NCBI GenBank assembly: GCA_016787265.1
Contig: JAEUVF010000013.1
Location: 62,001-126,000 of the forward strand
DNA from: Flavipsychrobacter sp.
GTDB lineage: Bacteria; Bacteroidota; Bacteroidia; Chitinophagales; Chitinophagaceae
Length of the DNA: 64,000 nucleotides
Reading direction: 5' to 3'
Position 1 is the stretch's first letter. The number at the start of each line of letters is the position of its first letter. This document shows positions 1 through 8,989 of the stretch, piece after piece. Below the pieces are notes generated by a model that saw nothing but the letters and a program-made list of their open reading frames with translations, did not search any database and was not told the origin of the DNA. The translations under genes were made by a program, and so were the position numbers.

Positions 1-774
1 AAATTCATTCAGGTCTTCGAAAGCCCTGCCGGTATTGCGTTTACGGCTTTCAACAGTTTCAATATCCCAGCCAGCATCCTGCAGCGTGGTTTCGATACGT
101 GGAACCAGCTCTTGGATTATCTTTTCGGAATCGAATTTGAAATAGTAGAGATAATTGATCCGGCTGCCTTTTTGAAGGAGGCCAGTGGCATTCAGGTCCT
201 GTTTTGGAATCCATACTGCCGGAGCAACCGCCGCTGAAAAACCGGTTTTACCTGGTGATTGCAGAATTTCTCCAAGTATTAAAAAGGTTTTTTCACCAAC
301 CCGGATGGAGTCTCCCGTTTGGGCATTGAACTGCAGGAGCAGGGTTCTCTCAACGAGGGCTCCTTCCTGTTTGGTAAATCGCTCATACGCATTCACCGGC
401 CGGGTTTCAAGACGGCCATAAAAGGGAAAGCCAGCACTGACTGCGCGAACCTGTGCGAGCCGGGTACCTCCTGATTTGGTGAAATAAATCATAGAGGCAA
501 AATTGTTTTCGGAGGCGGACTTACCCCTTTTCCCGAGAGAGTCGATCAGTTGCTGTATGGCAGGATCAGGGGGCTGGTTGGCATCAAGGGCGAGATCTGC
601 GCCAATCAATGTTTTCGCCTGTGAATCAATATCGCGTTCCAACGTATATCCTAAACCGTAGATCGCTACCAGGGCGGCAATGCCCAGAATAATGGAAGAA
701 ATGAAGAGGAGTAACCTTGAGCGGTTGCGGCGGCTATCGCGCCAGGCCATTTGAAAAATCCAGGCAGTATTCAT
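1..774 (-). CDS. ybbP: FtsX-like ABC transporter permease, YbbP type (partial)
   Basis: The reading frame is open from the ATG at 774 down to base 1 (258 codons), so the C-terminal part lies outside the window. The product starts MNTAWIFQMAWRDSRRNRSR followed by a hydrophobic segment (LLLFISSIILGIAALVAIYG, about residues 21-40) and a large extracytoplasmic domain, as in FtsX/MacB-type permeases. Its ATG overlaps the TGA of the upstream ATPase gene (ATGA), indicating translational coupling. With the ATPase and the divergent SGNH esterase it reproduces the E. coli tesA / ybbA-ybbP arrangement. The substrate is unknown; lipid or lipoprotein extrusion is the usual guess. It shows only the N-terminal part of the usual roughly 800-residue protein. 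Confidence 0.85.
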   Translation of the reverse strand, partial: MNTAWIFQMAWRDSRRNRSRLLLFISSIILGIAALVAIYGLGYTLERDIDSQAKTLIGADLALDANQPPDPAIQQLIDSLGKRGKSASENNFASMIYFTKSGGTRLAQVRAVSAGFPFYGRLETRPVNAYERFTKQEGALVERTLLLQFNAQTGDSIRVGEKTFLILGEILQSPGKTGFSAAVAPAVWIPKQDLNATGLLQKGSRINYLYYFKFDSEKIIQELVPRIETTLQDAGWDIETVESRKRNTGRAFEDLNEF

Positions 775-1481
775 AGGATAACTACCTCCCTGTTGCTTTC
801 GTCTGAAACGAGTTTACCGCCTTTGAGTTTGATAATCCGGCCGGTTTTGGCAGCCAGTTCAAGATCGTGGGTCACCATCACCAGCGTGGTTCCTGCCGCT
901 TTATTGAGGTTAAAGAGCAGGGATTCCACTTTTTCAGAAGTTTCTGCATCGAGGTTACCAGTAGGTTCATCCGCGAAAAGAATTTTCGGTTGATTGGCAA
1001 AGGCCCTCGCAATGGAAACCCGCTGTTGCTCACCTCCAGAAAGTTGGGAGGGATAGTGGTGGGTGCGGGTGGCGAGTCCCACCTGGTCAAGAAGTTCCAG
1101 TGCACGCGCGCGGATATTTTTTTCTTTTTTCAATTCCATGGGCACCATTACATTTTCGAGTGCGGTAAGGGTAGGGAGGAGCTGAAAATTCTGAAAAACA
1201 AATCCGATATACTTATTGCGAATGCCGGCTAGTGCATCTTCTGACTGATCCTGGAGCCGGATCCCGTTGAGTGCCACATACCCGGAACTGGCCCGGTCAA
1301 GCCCGGCGCATAGCCCAAGCAGGGTGGTTTTACCAGAGCCGGAAGGGCCAACGATGGAAACCGTTTCGCCGGGTTGAATGGAAAAACTAATATCTTGTAG
1401 CACCTGGAGCTGCTGGTTTGCAGAAGGATAGGTTTTGGAAAGGCCAACTGCTTCCAGAATTGGGGTTGTTGTCAAACTCAT
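771..1481 (-). CDS. ybbA: ABC transporter ATP-binding protein, YbbA/LolD type
   Basis: A 236-residue ATPase with Walker A GPSGSGKTT (about residue 44), signature LSGGEQQRVSIARA, Walker B ILFADEPTGNLD and a switch histidine in VTHD. The LolD/MacB-like family energises FtsX-type permeases, and such a permease gene follows with a 4-bp overlap. The divergent tesA-like gene begins only about 20-40 bp away, so the shared promoter region is very short. Family and partner are clear; the transported substrate is not. Confidence 0.92.
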   Translation of the reverse strand: MSLTTTPILEAVGLSKTYPSANQQLQVLQDISFSIQPGETVSIVGPSGSGKTTLLGLCAGLDRASSGYVALNGIRLQDQSEDALAGIRNKYIGFVFQNFQLLPTLTALENVMVPMELKKEKNIRARALELLDQVGLATRTHHYPSQLSGGEQQRVSIARAFANQPKILFADEPTGNLDAETSEKVESLLFNLNKAAGTTLVMVTHDLELAAKTGRIIKLKGGKLVSDESNREVVIL

Positions 1482-1502
1482 TTGGTAAAATAACTGTTTT
1501 AT

Positions 1503-2198
1503 ATGTCGAATAACAAGGTAAATATGCTAAGGTTGAAATTGTTAGGATTAATCCTGCTGGCAGTGGGATGGATGGCTTGTGGTGGTGGAGCAGAAAAGCA
1601 GCAGGAAAAGCAGCCAGCGGCTGTTGCAAAAAAACTGGCAGAAAAGAAACTGATCTTTTTTGGAAACAGTTTAACTGCAGGATATGGATTGGATCCGGAA
1701 GAGGCATTTCCTGCCCTGACCCAGGTGAAAATTGACTCGTTGAAGCTGGGTTTTGAAGTGATCAATGCCGGACTGAGTGGAGAAACATCAGCCGGGGGAT
1801 TGACCCGGATCGACTGGATCCTGCAGCAAAAGCCCGACATATTTGTATTGGAACTGGGGGCAAATGACGGTCTGAGAGGCATACCGGTAGCGGAAACCAG
1901 GAAAAATCTACAGGGTATACTGGATAAAGTGAAAGCCGCTAATCCGGAGGTGAAACTGGTGGTAGCCGGGATGATGGTGCCACCGAATATGGGCCCGGAT
2001 TATGCAAAAGATTTTAAATCCATTTTTCCGGAACTGGCAAAAAGCAATAACGCTACATTGATACCATTTTTACTGGAAGGAGTGGCGGGAGAGCCGGCCC
2101 TGAATCTGGCGGATGGGATTCACCCAACAGCGGAAGGCCACCAATTGGTGGCCAACAGCATCTGGAATTATTTGCAGCCCTTGTTAGGAAGCCGCTAA
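1503..2198 (+). CDS. tesA: SGNH/GDSL esterase, TesA-like lipoprotein
   Basis: The product carries the SGNH blocks: GNSLTAGYG with the nucleophilic Ser (block I), a Gly in NAGLSGET (block II), GAND (block III) and DGIHP with the catalytic Asp and His (block V). This places it with arylesterase / lysophospholipase L1 (TesA) enzymes that cleave acyl esters. The N-terminus is a lipoprotein signal with the lipobox VGWMAC, so it is probably membrane-anchored in the periplasm. An internal ATG at 1524 (MLRLKLLGL) gives a cleaner 19-residue signal peptide and may be the real start. It is divergent from ybbA-ybbP, as in E. coli. Confidence 0.88.
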   Translation: MSNNKVNMLRLKLLGLILLAVGWMACGGGAEKQQEKQPAAVAKKLAEKKLIFFGNSLTAGYGLDPEEAFPALTQVKIDSLKLGFEVINAGLSGETSAGGLTRIDWILQQKPDIFVLELGANDGLRGIPVAETRKNLQGILDKVKAANPEVKLVVAGMMVPPNMGPDYAKDFKSIFPELAKSNNATLIPFLLEGVAGEPALNLADGIHPTAEGHQLVANSIWNYLQPLLGSR

Positions 2199-2390
2199 AC
2201 GGGCCTGTAATCTGGTTTGTCGAACCCGCACCAGTGTGTGGAACAGGATCAGAGCGCCGGCAGCAATATACCAGCCCAGGCGCTGATCAGCGGGTTTGTT
2301 GGAAAAAAAAGTGATGCAGGCGAGGGCGATTCCCCATACCAGCAGGACATGCCGGATCGCTGCGATCAGCAGGGTACGGAAACTTTTCAT
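2184..2390 (-). CDS. Small two-helix membrane protein, unknown function
   Basis: A 68-residue frame starting MKSFRTLLIAAIRHVLLVWG with two hydrophobic stretches (about residues 7-29 and 39-55) and a basic C-terminus. It overlaps the 3' end of the tesA-like gene by 15 bp in convergent orientation. The composition (TM helices, positive-inside ends) looks like a real inner-membrane protein, but no family is recognised, and a gene this short could be spurious. Confidence 0.45.
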   Translation of the reverse strand: MKSFRTLLIAAIRHVLLVWGIALACITFFSNKPADQRLGWYIAAGALILFHTLVRVRQTRLQARLAAS

Positions 2391-2517
2391 ATACGGATTT
2401 TTAGTATTTATTATAACCCTGGAACAGGGATTTTATTGTGCAGATAGCTATTTCGTTAAATTTCTACAGCAGAATACGCGGCAAATCACTAGTTTACCTT
2501 GATTTTAACCTATAGCC

Positions 2518-5500
2518 TTGAATCCTCCGCCTACCTTACTTCAAACCCAGGTACAGGTTGCCTTATTGCGGCGACTGAAAATCGACTACCTGGTAATTGA
2601 CCAACAATGCAGGCTGGCAGATTTTTCTCTTCTATCTTCTGTTTTTGTATACACTGACACTGTGGAAGCAGGTATGCATATCCGCGAGTTCCTTCATCCG
2701 TTTTGGATTGCAGAACTGGAAGCAACCCTTCCTTTAATTACTCCGGATCATCCTGAAAGGACCATTAAAAACAAAATATTTAAGGTTGGAGATCAGGCAT
2801 ATAGCGGTGAGATGGACATTTCTCTCCTGGAGAACCAGGCTCATAGATTGGTGCTTTTAAAATACTGTACCGTTGAGATAAATACCAATGCTCTAAGGGA
2901 ACGAACCCTGCAAACACTCCTGGAAACCGGTATGGATGCAGTGGTCTTGCTTGGCGAGATTGGAAGCGTATTATATGTAAGCCCGAATGTTACCAAATTA
3001 CTGGGTTATTCAGACAGAGAATGCAGGCAATTGAATCTTTTTCAGATGTTACATCCGGATGACCTGGAGAAGGTAAAGGAAAGATGGAGTCAAATGCTTT
3101 CCAGTCCCGGTAAGCTGATTAAAGGAGCGGAAACAAGAGTGAAACACCGGAACGGTGAATGGCGCTGGCTGGAAGGTAATATGATCAACCTGTTGGAAGA
3201 TCCTGAAGTCAGGGGGGTAGTAGATGTGTTTCGTGACGTAACAGACCGGAAGCAGCAAGAGGATACATTATTACACATGAATGCGATGTTGGCTGAAGCT
3301 CAGAACCTGGCCCATCTTGGATATTGGGAAATGGATCTGGTTCGGCAGCAAATGACATGGTCTGCAGAAACCTATAAAATTTGGGGGCGGAATCCGGATG
3401 AAGATCCAACCCTTGAATATTTTTATTCAACCATACATCCTGAGGATAAAGAAGCCTTTATTACGGTCAATGAAATTTGTTTAAGAGATGAAAAAAAATT
3501 AGATGCAGTTCACCGGATTGTGCTGGCTGATGGAACGATCAAATACATTCGGGAGCGTGGTGCGTTTGAAATGGATGCATTGGGACAAGCAGTGAGATTT
3601 AAAGGAACAGCACAGGATATAACGGAGGAGATTAACCGAACTGAAGCCATTCGTATATCCAATGAACGATTCGAATTGGTAAATAAAGCCACCTCAGATG
3701 CGATCTGGGATTGGGATATGCAAAACAATCACCTGTATTGGGGGGATGGATTTCAAAAACTTTTCGGTTACGAACAAAAAGGAGATTTCGTTGATCCCGG
3801 CTTGTGGGAGAACCTGATTCATCCTGAGGATAAAGAAAAGATTTTATCCGATTTGAATACGGTACTGGCTAATAAAAAATTGGATACCTGGGCTGGTGAA
3901 TACCGGTTTCAAAAAGCCAACGGTGAATTTGCCTTCGTACAGGATAAAGGATTTTTAATCCGGGATGAAAAGGGCGTTGCGCTACGAATGATAGGTGCGG
4001 TCGTGGATATCAGTTCGGTGAAGGAAGTTGAAAAACATTTGCAGGAAGAACGGAACCGCCTGCGTGCTATAATTGACAATATCCCGGATTATATTTTTGT
4101 GAAAGACAGGCAGGGACGGCATCTGATTTGCAATAAAGCACAGCTTGATCTGTTTGGTGTGGATTCGGAATCTCTTGTAACACAAAAGACAATCACTGAA
4201 TTACTGGATGAAGAAAAAGCGACTGGTTTCTGGCAGGACGATCTGAACGTGTTGGAATCCGGACAATCCATATTAAACAAGGAAGAGGAATTATATCCGA
4301 AAGAAGGGGGATTAAGATATGCTCTTACCACCAAAGTTCCATTGAAAAATGAAACTGGAGAGGTGCTCGGACTGGTTGGGATTTCTCGGGATATAACAGG
4401 GATTCGTAAACGACAGGAACAGGACAGGCTCCTTGCCAGGATAACAGAAGTGATATTGGTAAGTAAGGAAATAGAAACCGCCCTGCAACAAGTGTTGAGC
4501 CTGGTAGGAACCTATCTCGATGCAGTTGGTGCCAATGCATGGTTGCTGAATGAAGGAAAGTTGAAATTAATGCGGTCAGCCCAATGGGGAGTGCAAAGAG
4601 ATGAAATCGGGGAATTGTATCTGTCTGCACACTTTCTTGGAGAATTGTGGCAACGTAGTGAACCTGCCTTCAGAGACTATGGACCCGGGCAAACAAGTGC
4701 TCTTATTATTCCGGTTATCTTTCAGGAGCAGACTATCTCGTTGCTCCAGTTTTATTATCCTGATTTAAGAAAGCCTGATGAAGAACTGCTGGAGTTTTGT
4801 GCGGAACTGGGATCTAAAATGGGTATTGATGTAAATACCAAAAAGAGTGAGCTGGAGCTCACCATGTTTTTTACCCATTGTCCGGATCCTCTTTGTATGG
4901 CCAGCGCCAACGGATTTTTCAAGAAAGTAAATCCTGCTTTTATCCGCCTGCTGGGTTTTGATGAAGACTATATTTTGTCCAATCCCATTCTCTCCTTTGT
5001 TCATCCCGAAGACCTTTACGATGCTTTGAATGTTTTGGAAAAAGCTTTTGCAGGATATCCTATGGTGAAATTTGAATGTCGTTTTAAAACAGTCAGGCAG
5101 GAATGGAAATGGCTTACCTGGAGTAGTTCTGAACTGGTATATGAAGAAGGGGTTCTTTTCGGTTATGGAAAAGATATTTCTGAATTGAAAGAAGCTGAGC
5201 GTAACCTGGTGCAGTTCAAAAAAGTACTTGACAGTTCAAAAGAAGGGGTAGCCATTTATACACCGTCTACAAACAGCAGTTATCTCAATCATGCCCTTCA
5301 GGAAATGATGGGTTATAGTCCGGATGAAATTGAAAATATGGGTTCTCCCGCCCTCACCTATGCCAACCAGCAGCAGGGTTGGGAAATGTTTGAAACTATT
5401 TTGAAAGGAGGATATTTTTCTGGTGAAGTGCAAATACTTGGTAAGCAGGGGCAATTGCTGGATTTGTACCTCAGTGCCGGTCCCATTTTGGATGAAGAAG

Positions 5501-7068
5501 GTAATGTAGAAGCAGTCTATGGCATTCATTCGGATATATCGGAACGAAAAAAATACCTGGCCGAAATTCTTGAAATCAATGAACGATATAATCTGGTAGC
5601 GAGGGCTACCAATGATGCAATCTGGGATTGGAACCTGCTCACCAATGAGGTAATCCGGACAGGCCGTGGATTGGAAAATCTGTTTGGATACGATAGTATG
5701 GAAGCCTGCAGGGATAGTGGTTTCTGGCTGAAACGGGTTTACCCGGAAGATCTGGAGGGGGTTTTGAAAAGAAGGGGGGCAGTGCTGAAAGATCCTGATG
5801 CAAACTATTGGCAGGATGAATACCGGTTTCTGAAGGCTGATGGAAAGATGGCGCATGTGCAGGATAAGGGATTTATTATCCGGAGTCCGGAAGGGCAGGC
5901 AATCCGGATGATTGGTGCAACCCAGGATATTACCCATCGGAAAGAATTTGTGAATGAAATTTTACGGGTAAAACAAAACCTGGATGCACTGATTAACAAT
6001 ACGGGTGATATGATTTGGTCTTACAATAACCGTATGGAACTGATCGTTGCAAACAACGCCTTTCTGGATGGCTATCTTGCCCTCACAGGTGAGCCAATGG
6101 AAGAAGGAATGCCAATCATGTCGGATTTGTTACCCTATACAATAATTGAAAGATGGAAACCGCTTTATGAGCGTGCACTCAAAGGAGAAACATTTACAGC
6201 GGAGCAATTATACATCCAGGATTCGGAAAACGATTTTCAGTATTATATGGTTTCCTTTACCCCAATGCGGAATGACAGGGAGGAAGTTGAAGGTGCGGCC
6301 TGCTTTGCCAGAAATATTACAGAGCTCAAAATAGCGTATCGGAAACTGGAAGAACTCAACCAGGAGTTACTGGTCAAAGCGGAAGAATTGGCAGCCTCTA
6401 ATGCCGATCTTGAACGATTTGCCTTTATAGCCTCGCATGATTTGCAGGAACCCTTAAGAATGGTATCCAGTTTTCTTCAATTGCTTAAACAGCGCTATCA
6501 GGGGCAGCTCGATAAAAAAGCGGATACCTATATTGAATTTGCCGTGGATGGTGCAAACAGGATGAAAGACCTGATTCACGGGTTACTGGATTATGCCAGG
6601 GTTGGCAATACTTTGGCCAATGCCGTACCGGTTGACCTCAACCTGGTTATGCGGGATGTTCAGATTTTGCTGAAAGCCAAAATTGAAGAATCTAACGCTG
6701 TCATCCTTACCGAACATTTGCCTATTATACCCATGGCTAATTATACACAATTGCTGCAATTGATGCAGAATCTCCTGGGCAATGCCTTAAAATACAAAGG
6801 AGATAAGGATCCGCTGGTACAGGTAGGGGTTGAGGATAGCGGAGACAACTGGACGATTTATGTAAAGGACAATGGAATCGGACTGGATATGCGCTATTCT
6901 GATAAGATTTTCCAGGTATTTCAACGCCTGCATCAGCAAAAAACCTATTCCGGAACAGGTATTGGCCTCTCGATTTGCAAGCGAATTGTTGAGAAAATGG
7001 GAGGAAAAATATGGGTGGATTCAGAGCCAGGAAAAGGAAGCAGTTTCTATTTCACAATTGTAAAGTAA
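2518..7068 (+). CDS. Multi-PAS/GAF hybrid-input sensor histidine kinase (cytoplasmic)
   Basis: A 1516-residue kinase without transmembrane segments. A divergent PAS-like N-terminus is followed by PAS modules starting near residues 128, 255, 380 and 510, a GAF-like domain near 640-770, PAS modules near 780, 896, 1018 and 1149, then HisKA and HATPase_c. The phosphoacceptor is His1307 in the H-box (ASHDLQEPLRMV). The N-box (QNLLGNALKYKG), G1 box (DNGIGLD) and G2 box (GTGIGLSICKRIVEKMGG) are intact. This end is of the phytochrome-type kinase family that signals to Rcp1-like receivers, and such a receiver gene follows 25 bp downstream. The start is a TTG right after an in-frame stop (2506-2508); the first ATG would remove 52 residues. 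The input signals are unknown. Confidence 0.93.
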   Translation: MNPPPTLLQTQVQVALLRRLKIDYLVIDQQCRLADFSLLSSVFVYTDTVEAGMHIREFLHPFWIAELEATLPLITPDHPERTIKNKIFKVGDQAYSGEMDISLLENQAHRLVLLKYCTVEINTNALRERTLQTLLETGMDAVVLLGEIGSVLYVSPNVTKLLGYSDRECRQLNLFQMLHPDDLEKVKERWSQMLSSPGKLIKGAETRVKHRNGEWRWLEGNMINLLEDPEVRGVVDVFRDVTDRKQQEDTLLHMNAMLAEAQNLAHLGYWEMDLVRQQMTWSAETYKIWGRNPDEDPTLEYFYSTIHPEDKEAFITVNEICLRDEKKLDAVHRIVLADGTIKYIRERGAFEMDALGQAVRFKGTAQDITEEINRTEAIRISNERFELVNKATSDAIWDWDMQNNHLYWGDGFQKLFGYEQKGDFVDPGLWENLIHPEDKEKILSDLNTVLANKKLDTWAGEYRFQKANGEFAFVQDKGFLIRDEKGVALRMIGAVVDISSVKEVEKHLQEERNRLRAIIDNIPDYIFVKDRQGRHLICNKAQLDLFGVDSESLVTQKTITELLDEEKATGFWQDDLNVLESGQSILNKEEELYPKEGGLRYALTTKVPLKNETGEVLGLVGISRDITGIRKRQEQDRLLARITEVILVSKEIETALQQVLSLVGTYLDAVGANAWLLNEGKLKLMRSAQWGVQRDEIGELYLSAHFLGELWQRSEPAFRDYGPGQTSALIIPVIFQEQTISLLQFYYPDLRKPDEELLEFCAELGSKMGIDVNTKKSELELTMFFTHCPDPLCMASANGFFKKVNPAFIRLLGFDEDYILSNPILSFVHPEDLYDALNVLEKAFAGYPMVKFECRFKTVRQEWKWLTWSSSELVYEEGVLFGYGKDISELKEAERNLVQFKKVLDSSKEGVAIYTPSTNSSYLNHALQEMMGYSPDEIENMGSPALTYANQQQGWEMFETILKGGYFSGEVQILGKQGQLLDLYLSAGPILDEEGNVEAVYGIHSDISERKKYLAEILEINERYNLVARATNDAIWDWNLLTNEVIRTGRGLENLFGYDSMEACRDSGFWLKRVYPEDLEGVLKRRGAVLKDPDANYWQDEYRFLKADGKMAHVQDKGFIIRSPEGQAIRMIGATQDITHRKEFVNEILRVKQNLDALINNTGDMIWSYNNRMELIVANNAFLDGYLALTGEPMEEGMPIMSDLLPYTIIERWKPLYERALKGETFTAEQLYIQDSENDFQYYMVSFTPMRNDREEVEGAACFARNITELKIAYRKLEELNQELLVKAEELAASNADLERFAFIASHDLQEPLRMVSSFLQLLKQRYQGQLDKKADTYIEFAVDGANRMKDLIHGLLDYARVGNTLANAVPVDLNLVMRDVQILLKAKIEESNAVILTEHLPIIPMANYTQLLQLMQNLLGNALKYKGDKDPLVQVGVEDSGDNWTIYVKDNGIGLDMRYSDKIFQVFQRLHQQKTYSGTGIGLSICKRIVEKMGGKIWVDSEPGKGSSFYFTIVK

Positions 7069-7093
7069 CTTGTCGCAAATTAGCCACACCTGC

Positions 7094-7528
7094 ATGGAAC
7101 CAATTCAGATACTGCTTGTAGAGGACAATGAAGGTGATGTTGTTCTCACCCTGGAAGCATTTGAAAGTATTAGACTGGCGAACAATGTGAAAGTTGTAAA
7201 CGATGGAGAAGAAGCAATTCAATACCTCAACAAAGAGGGAAAGTTTGCGGATGCGGATGAGCCGGATATGATATTGCTGGATATCAATCTTCCTAAAATT
7301 GATGGGAAGGAAGTTTTAAAATATATAAAAACGCACGAGCGATTTAAAGTAATACCCGTTGTCATCCTGACTTCCTCTGCTTCTGAACGGGATATCAATG
7401 ATACCTATTCCAAACATGCCAATTGTTATATTACCAAGCCGGTTGATTTTTCCAAATTTATAACTGTGATCAAATCCATTGAATCTTTCTGGATCAATAT
7501 CGTTCAATTACCGGTAAAACCAATTTGA
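7094..7528 (+). CDS. Single-domain response regulator, Rcp1 type
   Basis: A 144-residue stand-alone receiver domain without an output domain. The acidic pocket is in LLVEDNEGD, the phosphoacceptor is Asp63 in LLDINLPKIDG, and the conserved Thr93 (ILTSS) and Lys115 (ITKPVD) are present. Rcp1-like regulators take phosphate from PAS/phytochrome-type kinases, and the kinase gene lies immediately upstream. I place the start at the ATG at 7094 (MEPIQILLVEDN); an upstream TTG at 7070 would add eight unrelated residues. It probably relays by protein-protein contact. Confidence 0.93.
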   Translation: MEPIQILLVEDNEGDVVLTLEAFESIRLANNVKVVNDGEEAIQYLNKEGKFADADEPDMILLDINLPKIDGKEVLKYIKTHERFKVIPVVILTSSASERDINDTYSKHANCYITKPVDFSKFITVIKSIESFWINIVQLPVKPI

Positions 7529-7529
7529 T

Positions 7530-7829
7530 ATGGCAGCGCATTTATCGGTTGATGATTTTTTTGAGTCGGTGAAAAAGAGGCAACAACCTTCCGGTCTAAC
7601 AATCTGCCAACAGGCATTATGGGAAGAAGGTGTTGGTAACTGGGAAAAAGCGCATACTCTTATACAGGATTTACCTGATCAGCAGTCGGCACTCCTGCAT
7701 GCCTATCTGCACCGGGTGGAGGGTGATAATTGGAATGCCTGTTACTGGTACAGTCAGGCAGGAACCACCATGCCGGATATTGACACAAAAGAAGAGTGGA
7801 AGGAACTCGTGAAACGATTTTTGAAATGA
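7530..7829 (+). CDS. Small helical protein of unknown function, kinase operon
   Basis: A 99-residue soluble protein following the response regulator stop by one base. It is rich in aromatic and charged residues (GNWEKAHTLIQDL, HAYLHRVEGDNWNACYWY), a pattern reminiscent of a single degenerate TPR-like helical hairpin. From memory, similar short proteins occur in other Bacteroidota, but no function is known to me. Its TGA overlaps the ATG of the next gene (ATGA at 7826), so it is co-translated with the MFS transporter. Confidence 0.75.
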   Translation: MAAHLSVDDFFESVKKRQQPSGLTICQQALWEEGVGNWEKAHTLIQDLPDQQSALLHAYLHRVEGDNWNACYWYSQAGTTMPDIDTKEEWKELVKRFLK

Positions 7830-8989
7830 GGGCAGCTGCACATCCGATTTATAACTGGCCTTTTACAATGGTTTGCCTGAGTTCTCTCTTTTTTTCTGCC
7901 AGCTTCAATATGTTGATACCCGAATTGCCTGCTTACTTATCAAGTCTTGGTGGAGCAGAATACAAAGGATTGATAATCGCACTCTTTACTCTAACGGCAG
8001 GAATATCAAGGCCTTTCAGTGGAAAACTGACTGACTCTGTTGGAAGAATACCAGTAATGGCAATTGGTAGTCTGGTCTGTTTTGTATGTGGCTTTTTATA
8101 TCCGATCCTCACTTCTGTTGCAGGTTTTCTATTACTTCGGCTCATACATGGTTTCTCTACCGGATTTAAACCAACCGCTACTGCTGCGTATGTAGCAGAT
8201 CTGGTACCGGTAGGTCGATGGGGAGAAGCAATGGGTATTCACGGACTTTTTTTCAGTACCGGTATGGCATTGGGGCCGGCATTAGGAAGTACAATTGTCC
8301 AGTATTACTCTATTCATATATTGTTTTATGCATCTTCATTATTTGCCCTTTTGTCCATTGCCATACTGTATAACATGAAGGAGACATTACCTGAAAAGCA
8401 ACGTTTTCAGTTGCGTCACCTTCAGATTGGGCGAAACGATATTTTTGAGTGGAAGGTATTGCCTGCGGCATTGGTGACGCTGCTTTCCTATCTTTCTTAT
8501 GGGGCCATCCTGACACTTGTGCCGGATTGGGGCGACCATATCGGGATCCATAATAAGGGATTGTTTTTTATGGTATTTACCATCGCTTCGCTGGTGGTGC
8601 GTTTTATAGCCGGAAAGATTTCGGATAGGCGTGGTCGTGAGACAGTAATAAGGGGCGGTCTGATTATGCTGGTCTTATCGCTTATTGTAATCGCAAGTTG
8701 GCAAAGCAGCTGGGGATTACTGGCGGGTGGCGTCCTGTATGGAATTGCAACCGGCATATTATCTCCTGGAATCAATGCCTGGACCGTTGATATGAGTGAT
8801 CCTGATAAACGCGGCAAAGCGATGGCAACCATGTATATTGCGCTTGAAGCCGGTATCGGACTGGGAGCCCTGATTGCGGGAACAGTATACCAGGATAACC
8901 TATCACGCATACCCGGATTGTTTTACAGTGCTGCCATCATAACCCTGGCCGCCATTGTGTATATGTACTGGAGGAAGAAACATGCATGA
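7826..8989 (+). CDS. MFS transporter, drug/metabolite efflux type
   Basis: A 387-residue, 12-helix major facilitator protein. The family A motif between TM2 and TM3 is visible as GKLTDSVGRIPVM and a related one in the second half as GKISDRRGRETVIRGG. I choose the ATG at 7826 (MRAAAHPIYNWPF), which overlaps the previous stop, rather than the upstream GTG at 7796. The gene overlaps the following ABC ATPase gene by 8 bp. The substrate cannot be told; the sequence resembles the broad efflux group. Confidence 0.88.
   Translation: MRAAAHPIYNWPFTMVCLSSLFFSASFNMLIPELPAYLSSLGGAEYKGLIIALFTLTAGISRPFSGKLTDSVGRIPVMAIGSLVCFVCGFLYPILTSVAGFLLLRLIHGFSTGFKPTATAAYVADLVPVGRWGEAMGIHGLFFSTGMALGPALGSTIVQYYSIHILFYASSLFALLSIAILYNMKETLPEKQRFQLRHLQIGRNDIFEWKVLPAALVTLLSYLSYGAILTLVPDWGDHIGIHNKGLFFMVFTIASLVVRFIAGKISDRRGRETVIRGGLIMLVLSLIVIASWQSSWGLLAGGVLYGIATGILSPGINAWTVDMSDPDKRGKAMATMYIALEAGIGLGALIAGTVYQDNLSRIPGLFYSAAIITLAAIVYMYWRKKHA

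Noticed and set aside
5236..5937. 233-codon open frame on the minus strand inside the multi-PAS kinase gene
   Set aside because: It lies wholly antisense to clear PAS-domain coding sequence and its product shows no domain-like pattern.
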